The notes beneath the pieces were generated by a model, which saw only the letters and a program-made list of their open reading frames with translations, had not been told where the DNA came from and made no database searches. The position numbers were made by a program, and so were the translations under genes. Below, one piece after another: positions 17,726 through 26,256 of a DNA stretch of 64,000 nucleotides. Every line of letters starts with the position of its first letter. The first letter of the stretch is position 1. Origin of the DNA: Leekyejoonella antrihumi (GTDB lineage Bacteria; Actinomycetota; Actinomycetes; Actinomycetales; Dermatophilaceae); contig NZ_VCQV01000019.1 of the NCBI RefSeq assembly GCF_007845645.1, forward strand, positions 37,005 through 101,004. Direction: 5' to 3'.

Positions 17726-19015
17726 TCACGCGACCCGCTCGGTCGCGGTGCTGTCCGCCATGTCGCGCGGGCGCACCTCGAGGTGCGGCACCGGCGTGCG
17801 CTCGATCCGCAGGTAGAGGTCCTCGCTGCGCATGACATACAGCATCGCGCCCACCACCGTGACCAGCGACGCGACACTTCCGATGAGGATCGTCCAGCGC
17901 GCTCCGAATGCGTCACCGATCCAGCCGATGAGCGGTGCCCCGATGGGCGTCCCGCCGAGGAATACCGCCATGTAGAGCGCCATGACCCGGCCGCGCATCA
18001 CCGGCGAGACACTCAGCTGCACCGCGGAGTTGGCGGTGTTGAGGAAGGTGATCGCGGCAAATCCGGTGGGGACCAGCAGGACCGCGAACAGCAGGTACGA
18101 CGGGGCAAAGGCTGCGGCCGCGGACGCCACCGTGAACGCGGCAAGGGAGATCATCAGCACCCGCAACCGTGGTCGCGAGCGCCGCGCCGACATGAGTGCG
18201 CCGCCGAGCGACCCGATCGCCATCACGGACCCCAGCAGCCCAAACCCCGTCGCGTTCTGGTGGAACGTGGCGGTGGCCATCAGGGCCGTCGTGAGCTGGA
18301 AATTCATCCCGAAGGTGCCGAGCATGAAGATCATCACGAGGATCAACATGATGTCCGGACGGTGCCGGACGTATGCCAGGCCCTCGCGAACCTTGCCCTT
18401 CCCGCGGCTGCGCGGGGCGGGCATCAGCTCGTCCGGGCGCATGACGTAGAGCGAGACCATCACTGCGACGAACGAGAACGTGTCGAAGAGGATGGTGTGC
18501 CCGATCCCGATGATCCCGACCAGCAGACCCGCTATGCCGGGCCCGACGATCCGGGCGGCGTTGAACGAGGTGGAGTTCAGACTGACGGCATTGGACACCA
18601 GCTCCGACGGCACCATCTCGGAGACCATCGCCTGGCGACTGGGATTGTTCAGCGCCGTCGCGAAGCCCTGCAGGGTGGCGGTGAGGAAGACGTGCCACAA
18701 CTGGACGGCCCCGGTCAGCACCAGCGTCGCAAGGAGGGCGGAGGTCAGAGCGAGTGCGCCCTGCGCAAGGAACTGCACCTTCCGCTTGGAGTAGCGGTCG
18801 GTCAGCGCACCCGCGACCGGCGCGAGGAGCACCGCCGGCGCGAACTGCAGCGCAGTGACGAATCCGAGCGCGGTCGCGTTGTGGTTGGTCAGGACGGTGA
18901 GGACCAGCCAGTCCTGGGCGATCCGCCCGATCCAGGTGCCGATGTTGGAGGTCATCGCGCCCATGAAGTAGACGCGATAGTTGTAGACCGAGAGCGATGC
19001 GAAGGTCCGGTTCAC
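17726..19015 (-). CDS. MFS transporter (enterobactin-exporter-like MFS_3)
   Basis: 429 residues with about 12 hydrophobic segments; it starts MNRTFASLSVYNYRVYFMGA, typical of the DHA3/MFS_3 drug and siderophore exporters. A loop motif GALTDRYSKRKV (after the second helix) matches the MFS signature between helices 2 and 3. Its ATG overlaps the MarR stop by four bases, so both form one operon under MarR control. Substrate not determined; multidrug efflux is the usual role of MarR-MFS pairs. Confidence 0.88.
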   Translation of the reverse strand: MNRTFASLSVYNYRVYFMGAMTSNIGTWIGRIAQDWLVLTVLTNHNATALGFVTALQFAPAVLLAPVAGALTDRYSKRKVQFLAQGALALTSALLATLVLTGAVQLWHVFLTATLQGFATALNNPSRQAMVSEMVPSELVSNAVSLNSTSFNAARIVGPGIAGLLVGIIGIGHTILFDTFSFVAVMVSLYVMRPDELMPAPRSRGKGKVREGLAYVRHRPDIMLILVMIFMLGTFGMNFQLTTALMATATFHQNATGFGLLGSVMAIGSLGGALMSARRSRPRLRVLMISLAAFTVASAAAAFAPSYLLFAVLLVPTGFAAITFLNTANSAVQLSVSPVMRGRVMALYMAVFLGGTPIGAPLIGWIGDAFGARWTILIGSVASLVTVVGAMLYVMRSEDLYLRIERTPVPHLEVRPRDMADSTATERVA

Positions 19016-19452
19016 CTGGCGACCACTCGGCCCAGGATCTCGCGGGCCTGGTCAAGCACCTCGCACTCCTGCTCGGAGAGCCCTTCGATGCGCGACAGCA
19101 TCCACTCATCCCGGGTGCGCCGACCCTCCTTCAGCACGTGCAGTCCCTCCTTGGTCAGACTCAGCTGCACCTGACGCCGGTCGTCCGGGTCGTCGGTGCG
19201 ACATACCAGGCCCTTCTCGACCAGTCCGGCCACGGTGCGCGTCATGGACGGTGCGCTGACGCATTCGATATCAGCCAGCTGCCGCGGTGTCCGCACCGTG
19301 TTCTCCAGCTTCGCCAGGACCGAGAACTGATGAGGGGCCACCGTCTCGGCGTTGTCGAACCGCGCCCGGCGACTGATCCGCATACACACCGAGCGGAGGT
19401 CGGCTGCCAACCTTCGTCGCTCGTTCGAATTCACATGGTTAGCATATCTCAT
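19012..19452 (-). CDS. MarR-family regulator
   Basis: 146 residues with the winged-helix core (APHQFSVLAKLENTVRTPRQLADIE) and the signature wing VEKGLVCRTDDPDDRRQVQLSLT. It probably represses itself and the MFS gene it overlaps. The upstream sequence contains GTTAG...CTAAC arms within an AT-rich stretch (about 19437-19468) that could be its operator. ATG 19452 is taken; GTG 19434 is a possible shorter start. Neither has a clear ribosome site, so a leaderless transcript is possible. Confidence 0.88.
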   Translation of the reverse strand: MRYANHVNSNERRRLAADLRSVCMRISRRARFDNAETVAPHQFSVLAKLENTVRTPRQLADIECVSAPSMTRTVAGLVEKGLVCRTDDPDDRRQVQLSLTKEGLHVLKEGRRTRDEWMLSRIEGLSEQECEVLDQAREILGRVVAR

Positions 19453-19546
19453 TACTTCAACTAACTAAATGTCGTTCTGCTCACATCCAGTTCCGATCCA
19501 CAAATCTCTCAGGAAGGTCTCAGGCAGGGCTAGGATTGTGGATGCT

Positions 19547-19576
19547 ATGACCACGCCAGAAGTGCATTCCGCATGA
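19547..19576 (+). CDS. 9-residue upstream ORF overlapping the response regulator start
   Basis: ATG ACC ACG CCA GAA GTG CAT TCC GCA TGA. Its stop shares ATGA with the response regulator start (19573), which itself lacks a ribosome site. A TAGGAT box (19531-19536) ten bases upstream would give a near-leaderless message. This looks like a coupled leader ORF, but it is short and could be chance. Confidence 0.3.
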   Translation: MTTPEVHSA

Positions 19577-20271
19577 ACACCCCCGAAGCACGACTGCTCG
19601 TCGTCGAGGACGAGACGAACATCCGCGACCTGCTGGCCACGAGCCTGAAGTTTGCGGGCTTCGAGGTGCACTCGGCCGCAACCGGCAACGAGGCCCTGCA
19701 AATGGCCCGCGACCACCCGATCGACCTCGCGGTCCTCGACGTCATGCTGCCGGACATGGACGGCTTCACGGTCACCCGCAAGCTGCGGAGCACGGGCATC
19801 GACCTGCCGATCCTCTTCCTGACCGCTCGCGACGCCACGGACGACAAGGTCACCGGGCTGACCGTCGGCGGCGACGACTACGTCACCAAACCCTTCAGCC
19901 TCGAGGAGGTGGTGGCTCGCATCCGCGCTGTGCTGCGACGCACCCAGCTCGACAACGAGCCGCAGTCCTCCGTCTCCGTCGCCGACCTGGTGCTGGACGA
20001 GGACTCCCATGAGGTCCGGCGCCAGGGCCGGGTCATCGAGGTCTCCCCCACCGAGTTCAAACTGCTGCGCTATCTCATGCTCAACCAGGGCCGCGTCCTG
20101 TCGAAGTCTCAGATCCTCGACCACGTGTGGGACTACGACTTCCGCGGTGAGCCCGGCATCGTCGAGAGCTACATCTCCTATCTCCGGCGCAAGATCGATG
20201 TCGGCGACCTTCCTCCGCTCATCCACACCAAGCGTGGCGTGGGGTACGTGCTTCGCGCGCCGCGCGAGTGA
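19573..20271 (+). CDS. OmpR/PhoB-family response regulator
   Basis: 232 residues. The receiver domain has acidic Glu12/Asp13 and the phosphorylation site Asp56 in AVLDVMLPDMDG, a switch Thr in FLTARD and Lys in YVTKPFS. A C-terminal winged helix follows (SPTEFKLLRYLMLNQGRVLSKSQILDHVW ... GYVLRAP). It is followed with a four-base overlap (GTGA) by the histidine kinase and then an HtrA protease, the order of mycobacterial mprA-mprB-pepD. TrcR is another close relative, so the exact orthologue is not certain. Confidence 0.93.
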   Translation: MNTPEARLLVVEDETNIRDLLATSLKFAGFEVHSAATGNEALQMARDHPIDLAVLDVMLPDMDGFTVTRKLRSTGIDLPILFLTARDATDDKVTGLTVGGDDYVTKPFSLEEVVARIRAVLRRTQLDNEPQSSVSVADLVLDEDSHEVRRQGRVIEVSPTEFKLLRYLMLNQGRVLSKSQILDHVWDYDFRGEPGIVESYISYLRRKIDVGDLPPLIHTKRGVGYVLRAPRE

Positions 20272-21797
20272 GACACCCTGCCGGGGGCGGCCTGCGCACC
20301 GTCAATCGCGAGCTGCATGCGATGCCGCTGCGACTGAGGCTGACGGCGCTTCTGGTCGCGCTGATGACGGCCGCGATGCTGATCACCGGCCTGGTCGCCA
20401 CCTACCAGCTGCGCTCCTTCCTCCTGCAGCGTCAGGATGCCGAGTTGCAGGCGGCGAAGACCGAGCTGGTTGCCGCCGCCACCAGCAAGCAGGGCACCAA
20501 GGATCGAGATGTGCCGGCATATGTGCCGACGGGCACGTATGTCGTCCGGCTGCGTTGGCAGGGCGGGGCTGCCCAGGACTTCCTCGGCGCCGCAAACGCC
20601 GCTCCTGCCTGGCCCCCACTGACTCCGAACGACCCGCACGTCAAGGACGGCCGTCCGTTCACGGTCGGCTCCCTCCAGGGTGACGGGCAGTGGCGCCTGG
20701 TCGCCGGAACGATCCCCGGCCACGAGGGCACGTATGCCGTGGCGGTGTCGCTGCGGCGCGTGGACGACATCGTCGAACGCCTCATCCTGGTCATTGGGAC
20801 GGCCGAGGGGCTGCTGCTGATCAGCTGCGGGGTGCTCGGCTGGTTCCTGGTGCGCCGCGCCATGCGGCCACTGCGCGACATCCAGAACACCGCACGCGCC
20901 ATCGCCGATGGGGACCTGACGCGACGGATCACCCTGCGCAGCACCCATGATGAGATCGGCAGCTTGTCGAAGTCGCTGAACGTGATGCTCGCCCGCATCG
21001 AGGACTCGTTCGAGGTGCGGCGAGCCTCCGAGGAACGCATGCGCCGGTTCGTGGCGGACGCCTCGCATGAGCTGCGCACTCCGCTGGCGACGGTTCGAGG
21101 GTATGCCGAGCTGTTTCGTCAGGGCGCCGTCTCCAGCGCCGCGGACCTGCGCTCGGCAATGCGCCGCATTGAGGACGAGTCGACCCGGATGGGCGTCATG
21201 GTCGACGACCTGCTGCTGCTCACCCGGCTGGAGCGCCGACAGGTCGACCCGGACGCGCCGGCCCACCCGTTCGAGCCGGTCGATCTGACGGTGCTCGGCG
21301 CCGACGCCGTGCAGGACGCGATCGCCTTGGACCACTCTCGCCCGATCCGCCTCCTGGGCGTGTCCGGGCGGGTGAAACCGACCATGGTGTCCGGAGACGA
21401 GGCAGGCCTGCGGCAGGTTGTCACGAACCTCATGGCCAACGCCATTCGCTACACCCCGCCGCAGACCCCGCTCGAGGTCCTGGTCGGATCGGAGGACGGC
21501 ACTGCCCGACTGGCCGTGCGAGATCACGGCCCCGGAGTGCAGGACGCCCTGCGCGAGCGGATCTTCGAGCGCTTCTATCGCGCCGACGCCTCCCGCAACA
21601 GCACGCGCGGCGGCAGCGGCCTCGGACTGGCGATCGTGTCTGCCATCATGCAGGCGCATGATGGGGTGGTGCGTTTGGAGGACACTCGTGACGGCGGGGC
21701 GACCTTCGTGCTCGAGCTGCCGCTACTGCACACGCCAATCACACAGCAGGCACACAGGGTCACCAATGACGATAGCCAGCCGCCCGAGGTTGAGTAG
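20268..21797 (+). CDS. Sensor histidine kinase
   Basis: 509 residues. Transmembrane segment one (LTALLVALMTAAMLITGLVA) leads into an extracytoplasmic sensor of about 120 residues, then a second membrane helix (ILVIGTAEGLLLISCGVLGWFL) and a HAMP domain. The dimerisation box DASHELRTPLATVRGYAE has His267. The ATPase domain has N-box NLMANAIRYTPP and G-boxes DHGPGV and GGSGLGLAIV. It phosphorylates the adjacent regulator. GTG 20268 overlaps the regulator stop. Envelope stress is the likely signal given the downstream HtrA protease. Confidence 0.93.
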   Translation: MRHPAGGGLRTVNRELHAMPLRLRLTALLVALMTAAMLITGLVATYQLRSFLLQRQDAELQAAKTELVAAATSKQGTKDRDVPAYVPTGTYVVRLRWQGGAAQDFLGAANAAPAWPPLTPNDPHVKDGRPFTVGSLQGDGQWRLVAGTIPGHEGTYAVAVSLRRVDDIVERLILVIGTAEGLLLISCGVLGWFLVRRAMRPLRDIQNTARAIADGDLTRRITLRSTHDEIGSLSKSLNVMLARIEDSFEVRRASEERMRRFVADASHELRTPLATVRGYAELFRQGAVSSAADLRSAMRRIEDESTRMGVMVDDLLLLTRLERRQVDPDAPAHPFEPVDLTVLGADAVQDAIALDHSRPIRLLGVSGRVKPTMVSGDEAGLRQVVTNLMANAIRYTPPQTPLEVLVGSEDGTARLAVRDHGPGVQDALRERIFERFYRADASRNSTRGGSGLGLAIVSAIMQAHDGVVRLEDTRDGGATFVLELPLLHTPITQQAHRVTNDDSQPPEVE

Positions 21798-21848
21798 GCG
21801 TACTGGACCCCGCCGAGTGGGGTGGCACAGACAACGAGGAGCAAGCGA

Positions 21849-23423
21849 ATGTCCCACGACGACCCGAACACCTCCGACCCGAGGGGCAGCCGCCCCGAGG
21901 GATCACGAGACGGCCGGGACGACACCACCGGACCGGTGCCGCCCGCCGGTGGCTCCCATGACACCTCGCCGATCCCGACCTCCGGGCAGGACGACGCCAC
22001 CGGCGCGTTCGGCCCACCCTCGCCCCGGCAGCAGCCCTACCAGGGGCCCCAGGGTCAGCCGCACGGTGCACCGCAGTACCCGGGCGCACCGGTCTACAGC
22101 ACCTGGCAGCAGCCGGGCCAGCCGCCGCAGCAGGGTCATGGCCGGCCGGTCGGCGGTCCCGGCCAGCCGAACCGCCCGGGCCAGCAACCGTATGCCGCAG
22201 CGAGCCAAGGTTCCTACCCGCCGCCGCCCGGGGGGCAGCAGCCCACCCGTCGGCGCAGCCGCGCACCCTGGGTTGCGGTGCCCGTCGCCGCCATCCTGGC
22301 CGCCGTGCTCGCCTCCGGTGGCACCTATGCAATGACTCACAACAATGCCACCGGCGCCGGCGCCGGCGGCACCTCGACCACGATCGTCAAGGCCAACCCG
22401 GCGGACTTCGGGAACGCGGGTCAGGTCAACTGGTCGGCCACGGCGTCCAAGGTCACTCCGAGTGTCGTGTCGATCACCGCGGTCAAGGGTCAGAACGGCG
22501 ACCAGGGGTCCGGCGTCGTCCTCGACACCGCCGGCAATATCGTGACCAACAACCACGTCGTCGCAGTGGTCGGCAAGGGCGGCACCGTCACGGTCACCCT
22601 CTCCAACAACAACAGTTATCAGGCGAAGGTGATCGGCACCGACCCGAGCACCGACCTGGCCGTGATCCGGCTCGAGAACCCGCCCAAGGGGCTCACTCCG
22701 ATCACGATGGGCGACGACAGCAAGCTCGTCGTCGGTCAGCCGGTGATGGCCATCGGCAACCCTCTCGGGCTCGCGGGCACGGTGACCACGGGGATCGTCA
22801 GTTCGCTGAACCGGCCGGTGACGACCCAGGAAGAGACCAACCCGGGCAGCGGTGGCAGTGGCACCAATCCGTTCGGCCTGCAGCAACAGCAACAGGCCCA
22901 GCAGACGGTTACGACCAACGCCATCCAGACGAGCGCCGCGATCAACCCCGGCAACTCCGGTGGCGCCCTGGTCAGCGGCAGCGGCCAGCTCATCGGTATC
23001 AACTCGTCGATCGCCACTGTCGGGCAATCCTCAGCCTCCTCCCAGTCGGGAAACATCGGGATCGGGTTTGCTATTCCTGTGTCCGTCGTCAAGAACATCA
23101 CGGGACAGCTGATCAAGGATGGGAAGGCCACCCATGCACAGGTCGGCGTCACGGTGCAGACGGCCACGGTGAAGGTGAACGGTGCGACGGAGCAGGCGGC
23201 GAAGGTCGTCACGGTCAAGAAGGGCTCCTCCGCAGCCAAGGCTGGACTGAAGGCTGGTGATGTGATCACAGCGGTCGATGGCAAGTCCGTCGTATCGTCC
23301 GATGCACTCGTCGGCTATGTGCGGGCCAAGACGGTAGGCCAGAAGATCAAGCTGACCGTCATTCGTGGCGGACAGCAACAGAGCGTCACGGTCACGCTGG
23401 GAGCGGACACTTCCAGCAGCTGA
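21849..23423 (+). CDS. HtrA/DegP-like serine protease with PDZ domain
   Basis: 524 residues, membrane-anchored. A Pro/Gln/Gly-rich cytoplasmic tail (~130 residues) is followed by one transmembrane helix (WVAVPVAAILAAVLASGGTY), then the trypsin-like domain with triad His236 (TNNHVVAV), Asp269 (TDLAVIRLE) and Ser370 (NPGNSGGAL), and a C-terminal PDZ domain. HtrA proteases degrade or refold damaged envelope proteins. ATG at 21849 follows GAGGAG; the earlier GTG lacks one. It lies 51 bp after the histidine kinase, consistent with an MprAB-PepD-like unit. Confidence 0.93.
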   Translation: MSHDDPNTSDPRGSRPEGSRDGRDDTTGPVPPAGGSHDTSPIPTSGQDDATGAFGPPSPRQQPYQGPQGQPHGAPQYPGAPVYSTWQQPGQPPQQGHGRPVGGPGQPNRPGQQPYAAASQGSYPPPPGGQQPTRRRSRAPWVAVPVAAILAAVLASGGTYAMTHNNATGAGAGGTSTTIVKANPADFGNAGQVNWSATASKVTPSVVSITAVKGQNGDQGSGVVLDTAGNIVTNNHVVAVVGKGGTVTVTLSNNNSYQAKVIGTDPSTDLAVIRLENPPKGLTPITMGDDSKLVVGQPVMAIGNPLGLAGTVTTGIVSSLNRPVTTQEETNPGSGGSGTNPFGLQQQQQAQQTVTTNAIQTSAAINPGNSGGALVSGSGQLIGINSSIATVGQSSASSQSGNIGIGFAIPVSVVKNITGQLIKDGKATHAQVGVTVQTATVKVNGATEQAAKVVTVKKGSSAAKAGLKAGDVITAVDGKSVVSSDALVGYVRAKTVGQKIKLTVIRGGQQQSVTVTLGADTSSS

Positions 23424-23510
23424 TCGTGACAAGGGGCACCAGGTACAACTCCCTTCCTCCGCGCCTGGTGTTCCTGACGGGGTTGATCCGGTTGTGACGG
23501 GCTGGATCAT

Positions 23511-23594
23511 GAAGGGCGTCTCTCGCAGGCCTCCTGGGGAGAGCGGGTATTCTTACCCGTTCCCCCAGTTGACCGGCCGCGAGAGGCGCCCTTC
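23511..23594 (+). promoter_or_regulatory. 84-nt double-helical leader hairpin before helD
   Basis: Outer helix: GAAGGGCGTCTCTCG (23511-23525) with CGAGAGGCGCCCTTC (23580-23594), 15 bp with one G-U. Inner helix: CTGGGG-A-GAGCGGGTA (23534-23549) with TACCCGTTCCCCCAG (23554-23568), 15 bp with one bulge and a TTCT loop. It ends four bases before the helD ATG and no separate ribosome site is visible, so it could control helD translation or terminate transcription from htrA. Confidence 0.55.
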
Positions 23595-23598
23595 CCTC

Positions 23599-25809
23599 AT
23601 GTCCGATGTGCCCACAACCGCACGCTCCCCGTATGCCGGCGAGCTGGCTCGCGAGCAGGCCTACCTCGATCGCGCCCGCGCGGAGCTGGCACGGATGCGC
23701 GCGGTGGCCGAGTCGCTGGATGCCTACGGCGCAAGCAGCAAGGAGTCGGCCGGCACCCTCGAGGCCGTTCTTGCCCGCCGGGTCGCGTCCCTGCAGGACG
23801 ACCCGCGCACCACCCTCTTCTTCGGTCGCATCGATTTCCCCCAAGAAGTTCTCCAGTCGCAAGCTCCCTCCGATACTTCGCGAGGACCCCGAAAAACACC
23901 CCACGAAGTTCTCCAGTCGCAAGCTCCCTCCGATACTTCGCGAGGACCCCGAAAAACACCCCACGAAGTTCTCCGCGAAGGTGATGCATCGAGCGAGGAC
24001 AGTGGACGGTGGTACATCGGCCGCCGACACGTGAGCGACGAGGCCGGCACCCCGGTCGTGGTCGACTGGCGGGCGCCGGTGTCGACGGCGTTCTACCGTG
24101 CCTCGCACACCGAGCCGATGCGGGTGACGCTCCGCCGCCGGTTCGGGGTGGATCACGGCGTCCTCACCGCGATCGAGGACGAACACCTGTCACAGCCACG
24201 TGAACCGGAGGCCCACAGCGGGATTTTGGCCGCCGAGATCGAGCGGCCGCGCACCGGCCCGATGCGTGACATCGTGTCGACGATTCAGCCGGAGCAGGAT
24301 GAGATCGTGCGAGCGGACGTCACCCAGACGATCTGCGTGCAGGGCGCACCCGGAACGGGCAAGACGGCCGTAGGCCTGCACCGGGCGGCATGGCTGCTCT
24401 ACACCTTCCGCGACCGGCTGGATCGCACCGGTGTGCTGGTCATCGGGCCGAACAAGGCATTCCTCGAGCACATTCGCGCCGTCCTGCCCGCGCTCGGAGA
24501 GGTGCGCGTCCGCCACTCGACGCTCTCGGACCTGCTCTCCCACGGCCGGGTACGCGGCACCGAGCCGACGTCGACGGCCGTCCTCAAGGGCGACGCCCGG
24601 ATGGCGGAGGTCGTGCGCCGGGCGGTGTGGGCGCGCGTCGGGACGGCCACCGAGCCACTGATCGTCCCGCGCGGAATCCACAAGTGGCGGGTCCCCGCCT
24701 ACGAGGTGCGCGAGATCGTCGAGGAGCTGCGCACCCGAGGTGTCCGCTATGACGCTGCGCGGGCGATGCTGCCCCAGCGGCTGGCCCACGCCGTGCTGCT
24801 GCGGATGGAGCGCGCCGGCGACTCGCCCGACGACCGGGTGCAGGACGCGGTCGGTCGCTGCGCCGCGATGAAGTCGTACGTCAAGGCGCTGTGGCCCGCG
24901 TTGGATCCGGCCGAGGTGCTCTTCCGCCTCCTCGCCGACGCGGATGCACTCGACGGCGCCTCGGAGGGCCTGTTGGCGGACCACGAACGACTGCTGCTGC
25001 TCTGGGACAGGGCACCCGCCTCGAAGGGGTCGGCGCGCTGGACGGGCCCCGACATGGCGTTGCTGGATGAGGTCGGTGACCAGCTGACACGGACGCCGAG
25101 TCTGGGCCACATCATCCTCGACGAGGCGCAGGATCTCTCGCCGATGCAGCTGCGCGCCGTCGGTCGTCGCTGCTCGACCGGGTCGATGACCGTGCTCGGT
25201 GACATCGCTCAGGGCACGACACCGTGGGCGACCGACTCGTGGGAGACATCGATGACCCACCTCGGCCACCCCGACCACCACCTCGAGGTGCTGAACCGCG
25301 GGTTCCGCGTCCCTGCAACGGTGCTCGAACTTGCCACTCGACTGCTGCCAGCGATGGCGCCGCAGCTCCCGGCGCCGACCTCGGTGCGCGACAACCCTGG
25401 CCGGCTCACCATCGAGCCCACCACGCCTCGACAGCTCACCACGGCGGCCGTCAGCGCGGTCGCCGGGCTGCTGACCGATCTCGGCTCGGTGGGCGTGATC
25501 GTGCCCGACGGCGACCTCCGCAAGGTCTCGAACGCACTGCAGCAGGCGCAGATCGACCACGCCGACCTCAGCCTGGACGAGGGAGACGAGCAGGACCACC
25601 GGGTCCAGCTGGTGCCGGCTTCGGTGGCCAAGGGCCTCGAGTTCGATCATGTGCTGGTCCTGGAGCCGGCGGCCATCGTTGCCGCGGAGCCGGATCGGCG
25701 CACCGGCCTGCGCCGGCTGTATGTCGTGCTGACCCGCACGGTCTCCTCGCTCACCGTGCTGCACTGCGCACCCCTGCCGCCAGAGCTCAACCCCACCCCC
25801 GAGAAGTGA
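23599..25809 (+). CDS. helD: HelD-like UvrD/Rep-family helicase (RNA polymerase-associated)
   Basis: 736 residues. The N-terminal coiled region (YAGELAREQAYLDRARAEL) and LFFGRID/WYIGRRHV blocks are typical of HelD. The ATPase has Walker A GAPGTGKTAVGLHRA (about residue 250), motif II IILDEAQDLSPMQLR and the C-terminal VLTRTVSSLTVLH. Actinobacterial HelD/HelR frees stalled RNA polymerase, and some confer rifamycin tolerance. The family normally passes quickly from FGRID to WYIGRRHV. Here about 47 residues made of two 20-residue repeats are inserted (residues ~81-127), encoded by 23841-23974. ATG 23599 is chosen from homology; the upstream frame is a hairpin. Confidence 0.9.
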   Translation: MSDVPTTARSPYAGELAREQAYLDRARAELARMRAVAESLDAYGASSKESAGTLEAVLARRVASLQDDPRTTLFFGRIDFPQEVLQSQAPSDTSRGPRKTPHEVLQSQAPSDTSRGPRKTPHEVLREGDASSEDSGRWYIGRRHVSDEAGTPVVVDWRAPVSTAFYRASHTEPMRVTLRRRFGVDHGVLTAIEDEHLSQPREPEAHSGILAAEIERPRTGPMRDIVSTIQPEQDEIVRADVTQTICVQGAPGTGKTAVGLHRAAWLLYTFRDRLDRTGVLVIGPNKAFLEHIRAVLPALGEVRVRHSTLSDLLSHGRVRGTEPTSTAVLKGDARMAEVVRRAVWARVGTATEPLIVPRGIHKWRVPAYEVREIVEELRTRGVRYDAARAMLPQRLAHAVLLRMERAGDSPDDRVQDAVGRCAAMKSYVKALWPALDPAEVLFRLLADADALDGASEGLLADHERLLLLWDRAPASKGSARWTGPDMALLDEVGDQLTRTPSLGHIILDEAQDLSPMQLRAVGRRCSTGSMTVLGDIAQGTTPWATDSWETSMTHLGHPDHHLEVLNRGFRVPATVLELATRLLPAMAPQLPAPTSVRDNPGRLTIEPTTPRQLTTAAVSAVAGLLTDLGSVGVIVPDGDLRKVSNALQQAQIDHADLSLDEGDEQDHRVQLVPASVAKGLEFDHVLVLEPAAIVAAEPDRRTGLRRLYVVLTRTVSSLTVLHCAPLPPELNPTPEK
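23841..23974 (+). repeat. Hairpin element copy C: 2.2 tandem 60-bp units inside helD
   Basis: Units 23841-23900 and 23901-23960 are identical except one base (AAGAAG versus ACGAAG), followed by the first 14 bases of a third. Each unit contains CCACGAAGTTCTCC and CCGATACTTCGCGAGGACCC, the two arms of the intergenic elements at 2322-2370 and 60808-60907. At 60 bp the unit keeps the reading frame and encodes a HEVLQSQAPSDTSRGPRKTP-type block. Confidence 0.9.
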
Positions 25810-25843
25810 GTTCCGCACCTCCGAGACGCGAGTTCCCTCCAGT
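25800..25843 (+). repeat. 22-bp repeat pair spanning the helD stop codon
   Basis: CGAGAAGTGAGTTCCGCACC (25800, containing the TGA stop) and CGAGACGCGAGTTCCCTCC (25822) start 22 bp apart. The second is nearly identical to the unit before the serC stop at 13665. Confidence 0.5.
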
Positions 25844-25938
25844 GCCTGTGGATAACTTCCGAGGTGCCCACCCGATCTTGCGTAGCGTCGCTCCCAGGAC
25901 GTCCGCCAACTCAGGCGGCGCACACGAAGGAGGACACC

Positions 25939-26253
25939 ATGAGCGCAGGTCCGACACCGGGCGCCTACACCGTCGACGCCGGCGAGATCGACCGGCACGG
26001 GGGCGATGTCGCGGCGATCTCCCAGCAGATCGAGGAGGCAATGGCTGTGATGCGCCGCAAGCTCGAGAGCCTGCAGGGCACCTGGAAGGGGCAGGCCGCT
26101 GTGCAGTATGCCGATCTGCACCGGGAGTGGGAGACCGCTCAGGAACGAGTGCGCACGGCGCTCGACGACATCAGTCGCGCCCTGAAGTCTGCCGGTGCGA
26201 CGTACTCACAGACCGAGCAGGACGTGAAGGCCTCCTTCATGCCACGGGGGTAG
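25939..26253 (+). CDS. WXG100-family (ESAT-6-like) protein
   Basis: 104 residues, all helical in character, with the central turn motif W-K-G in LQGTWKGQAAVQY and a C-terminal YSQTEQD resembling the YxxxD/E type VII secretion signal. ATG 25939 follows GAAGGAGG. WXG100 proteins are substrates of, or act with, ESX/type VII systems. This gene stands alone, with no EccC, EccD or partner gene nearby, so it may be secreted by a system elsewhere. Its function is unknown. Confidence 0.85.
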   Translation: MSAGPTPGAYTVDAGEIDRHGGDVAAISQQIEEAMAVMRRKLESLQGTWKGQAAVQYADLHREWETAQERVRTALDDISRALKSAGATYSQTEQDVKASFMPRG

Positions 26254-26256
26254 CCG

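Noticed and set aside
17669..19174. A 501-codon plus-strand open frame opposite the MFS gene
   Set aside because: Arg/His/Gly/Asp-rich shadow of a membrane protein gene.
23428..23472. Possible htrA terminator (CACCAGG...CCTGGTG)
   Set aside because: Only seven paired bases around a 20-nt loop; too weak to call.
23365..23598. Extended helD N-terminus
   Set aside because: Overlaps the htrA end and the large hairpin; HelD homology starts at 23599.
24190..26121. A 643-codon minus-strand open frame opposite helD
   Set aside because: No domains; helD motifs on the plus strand explain the DNA.
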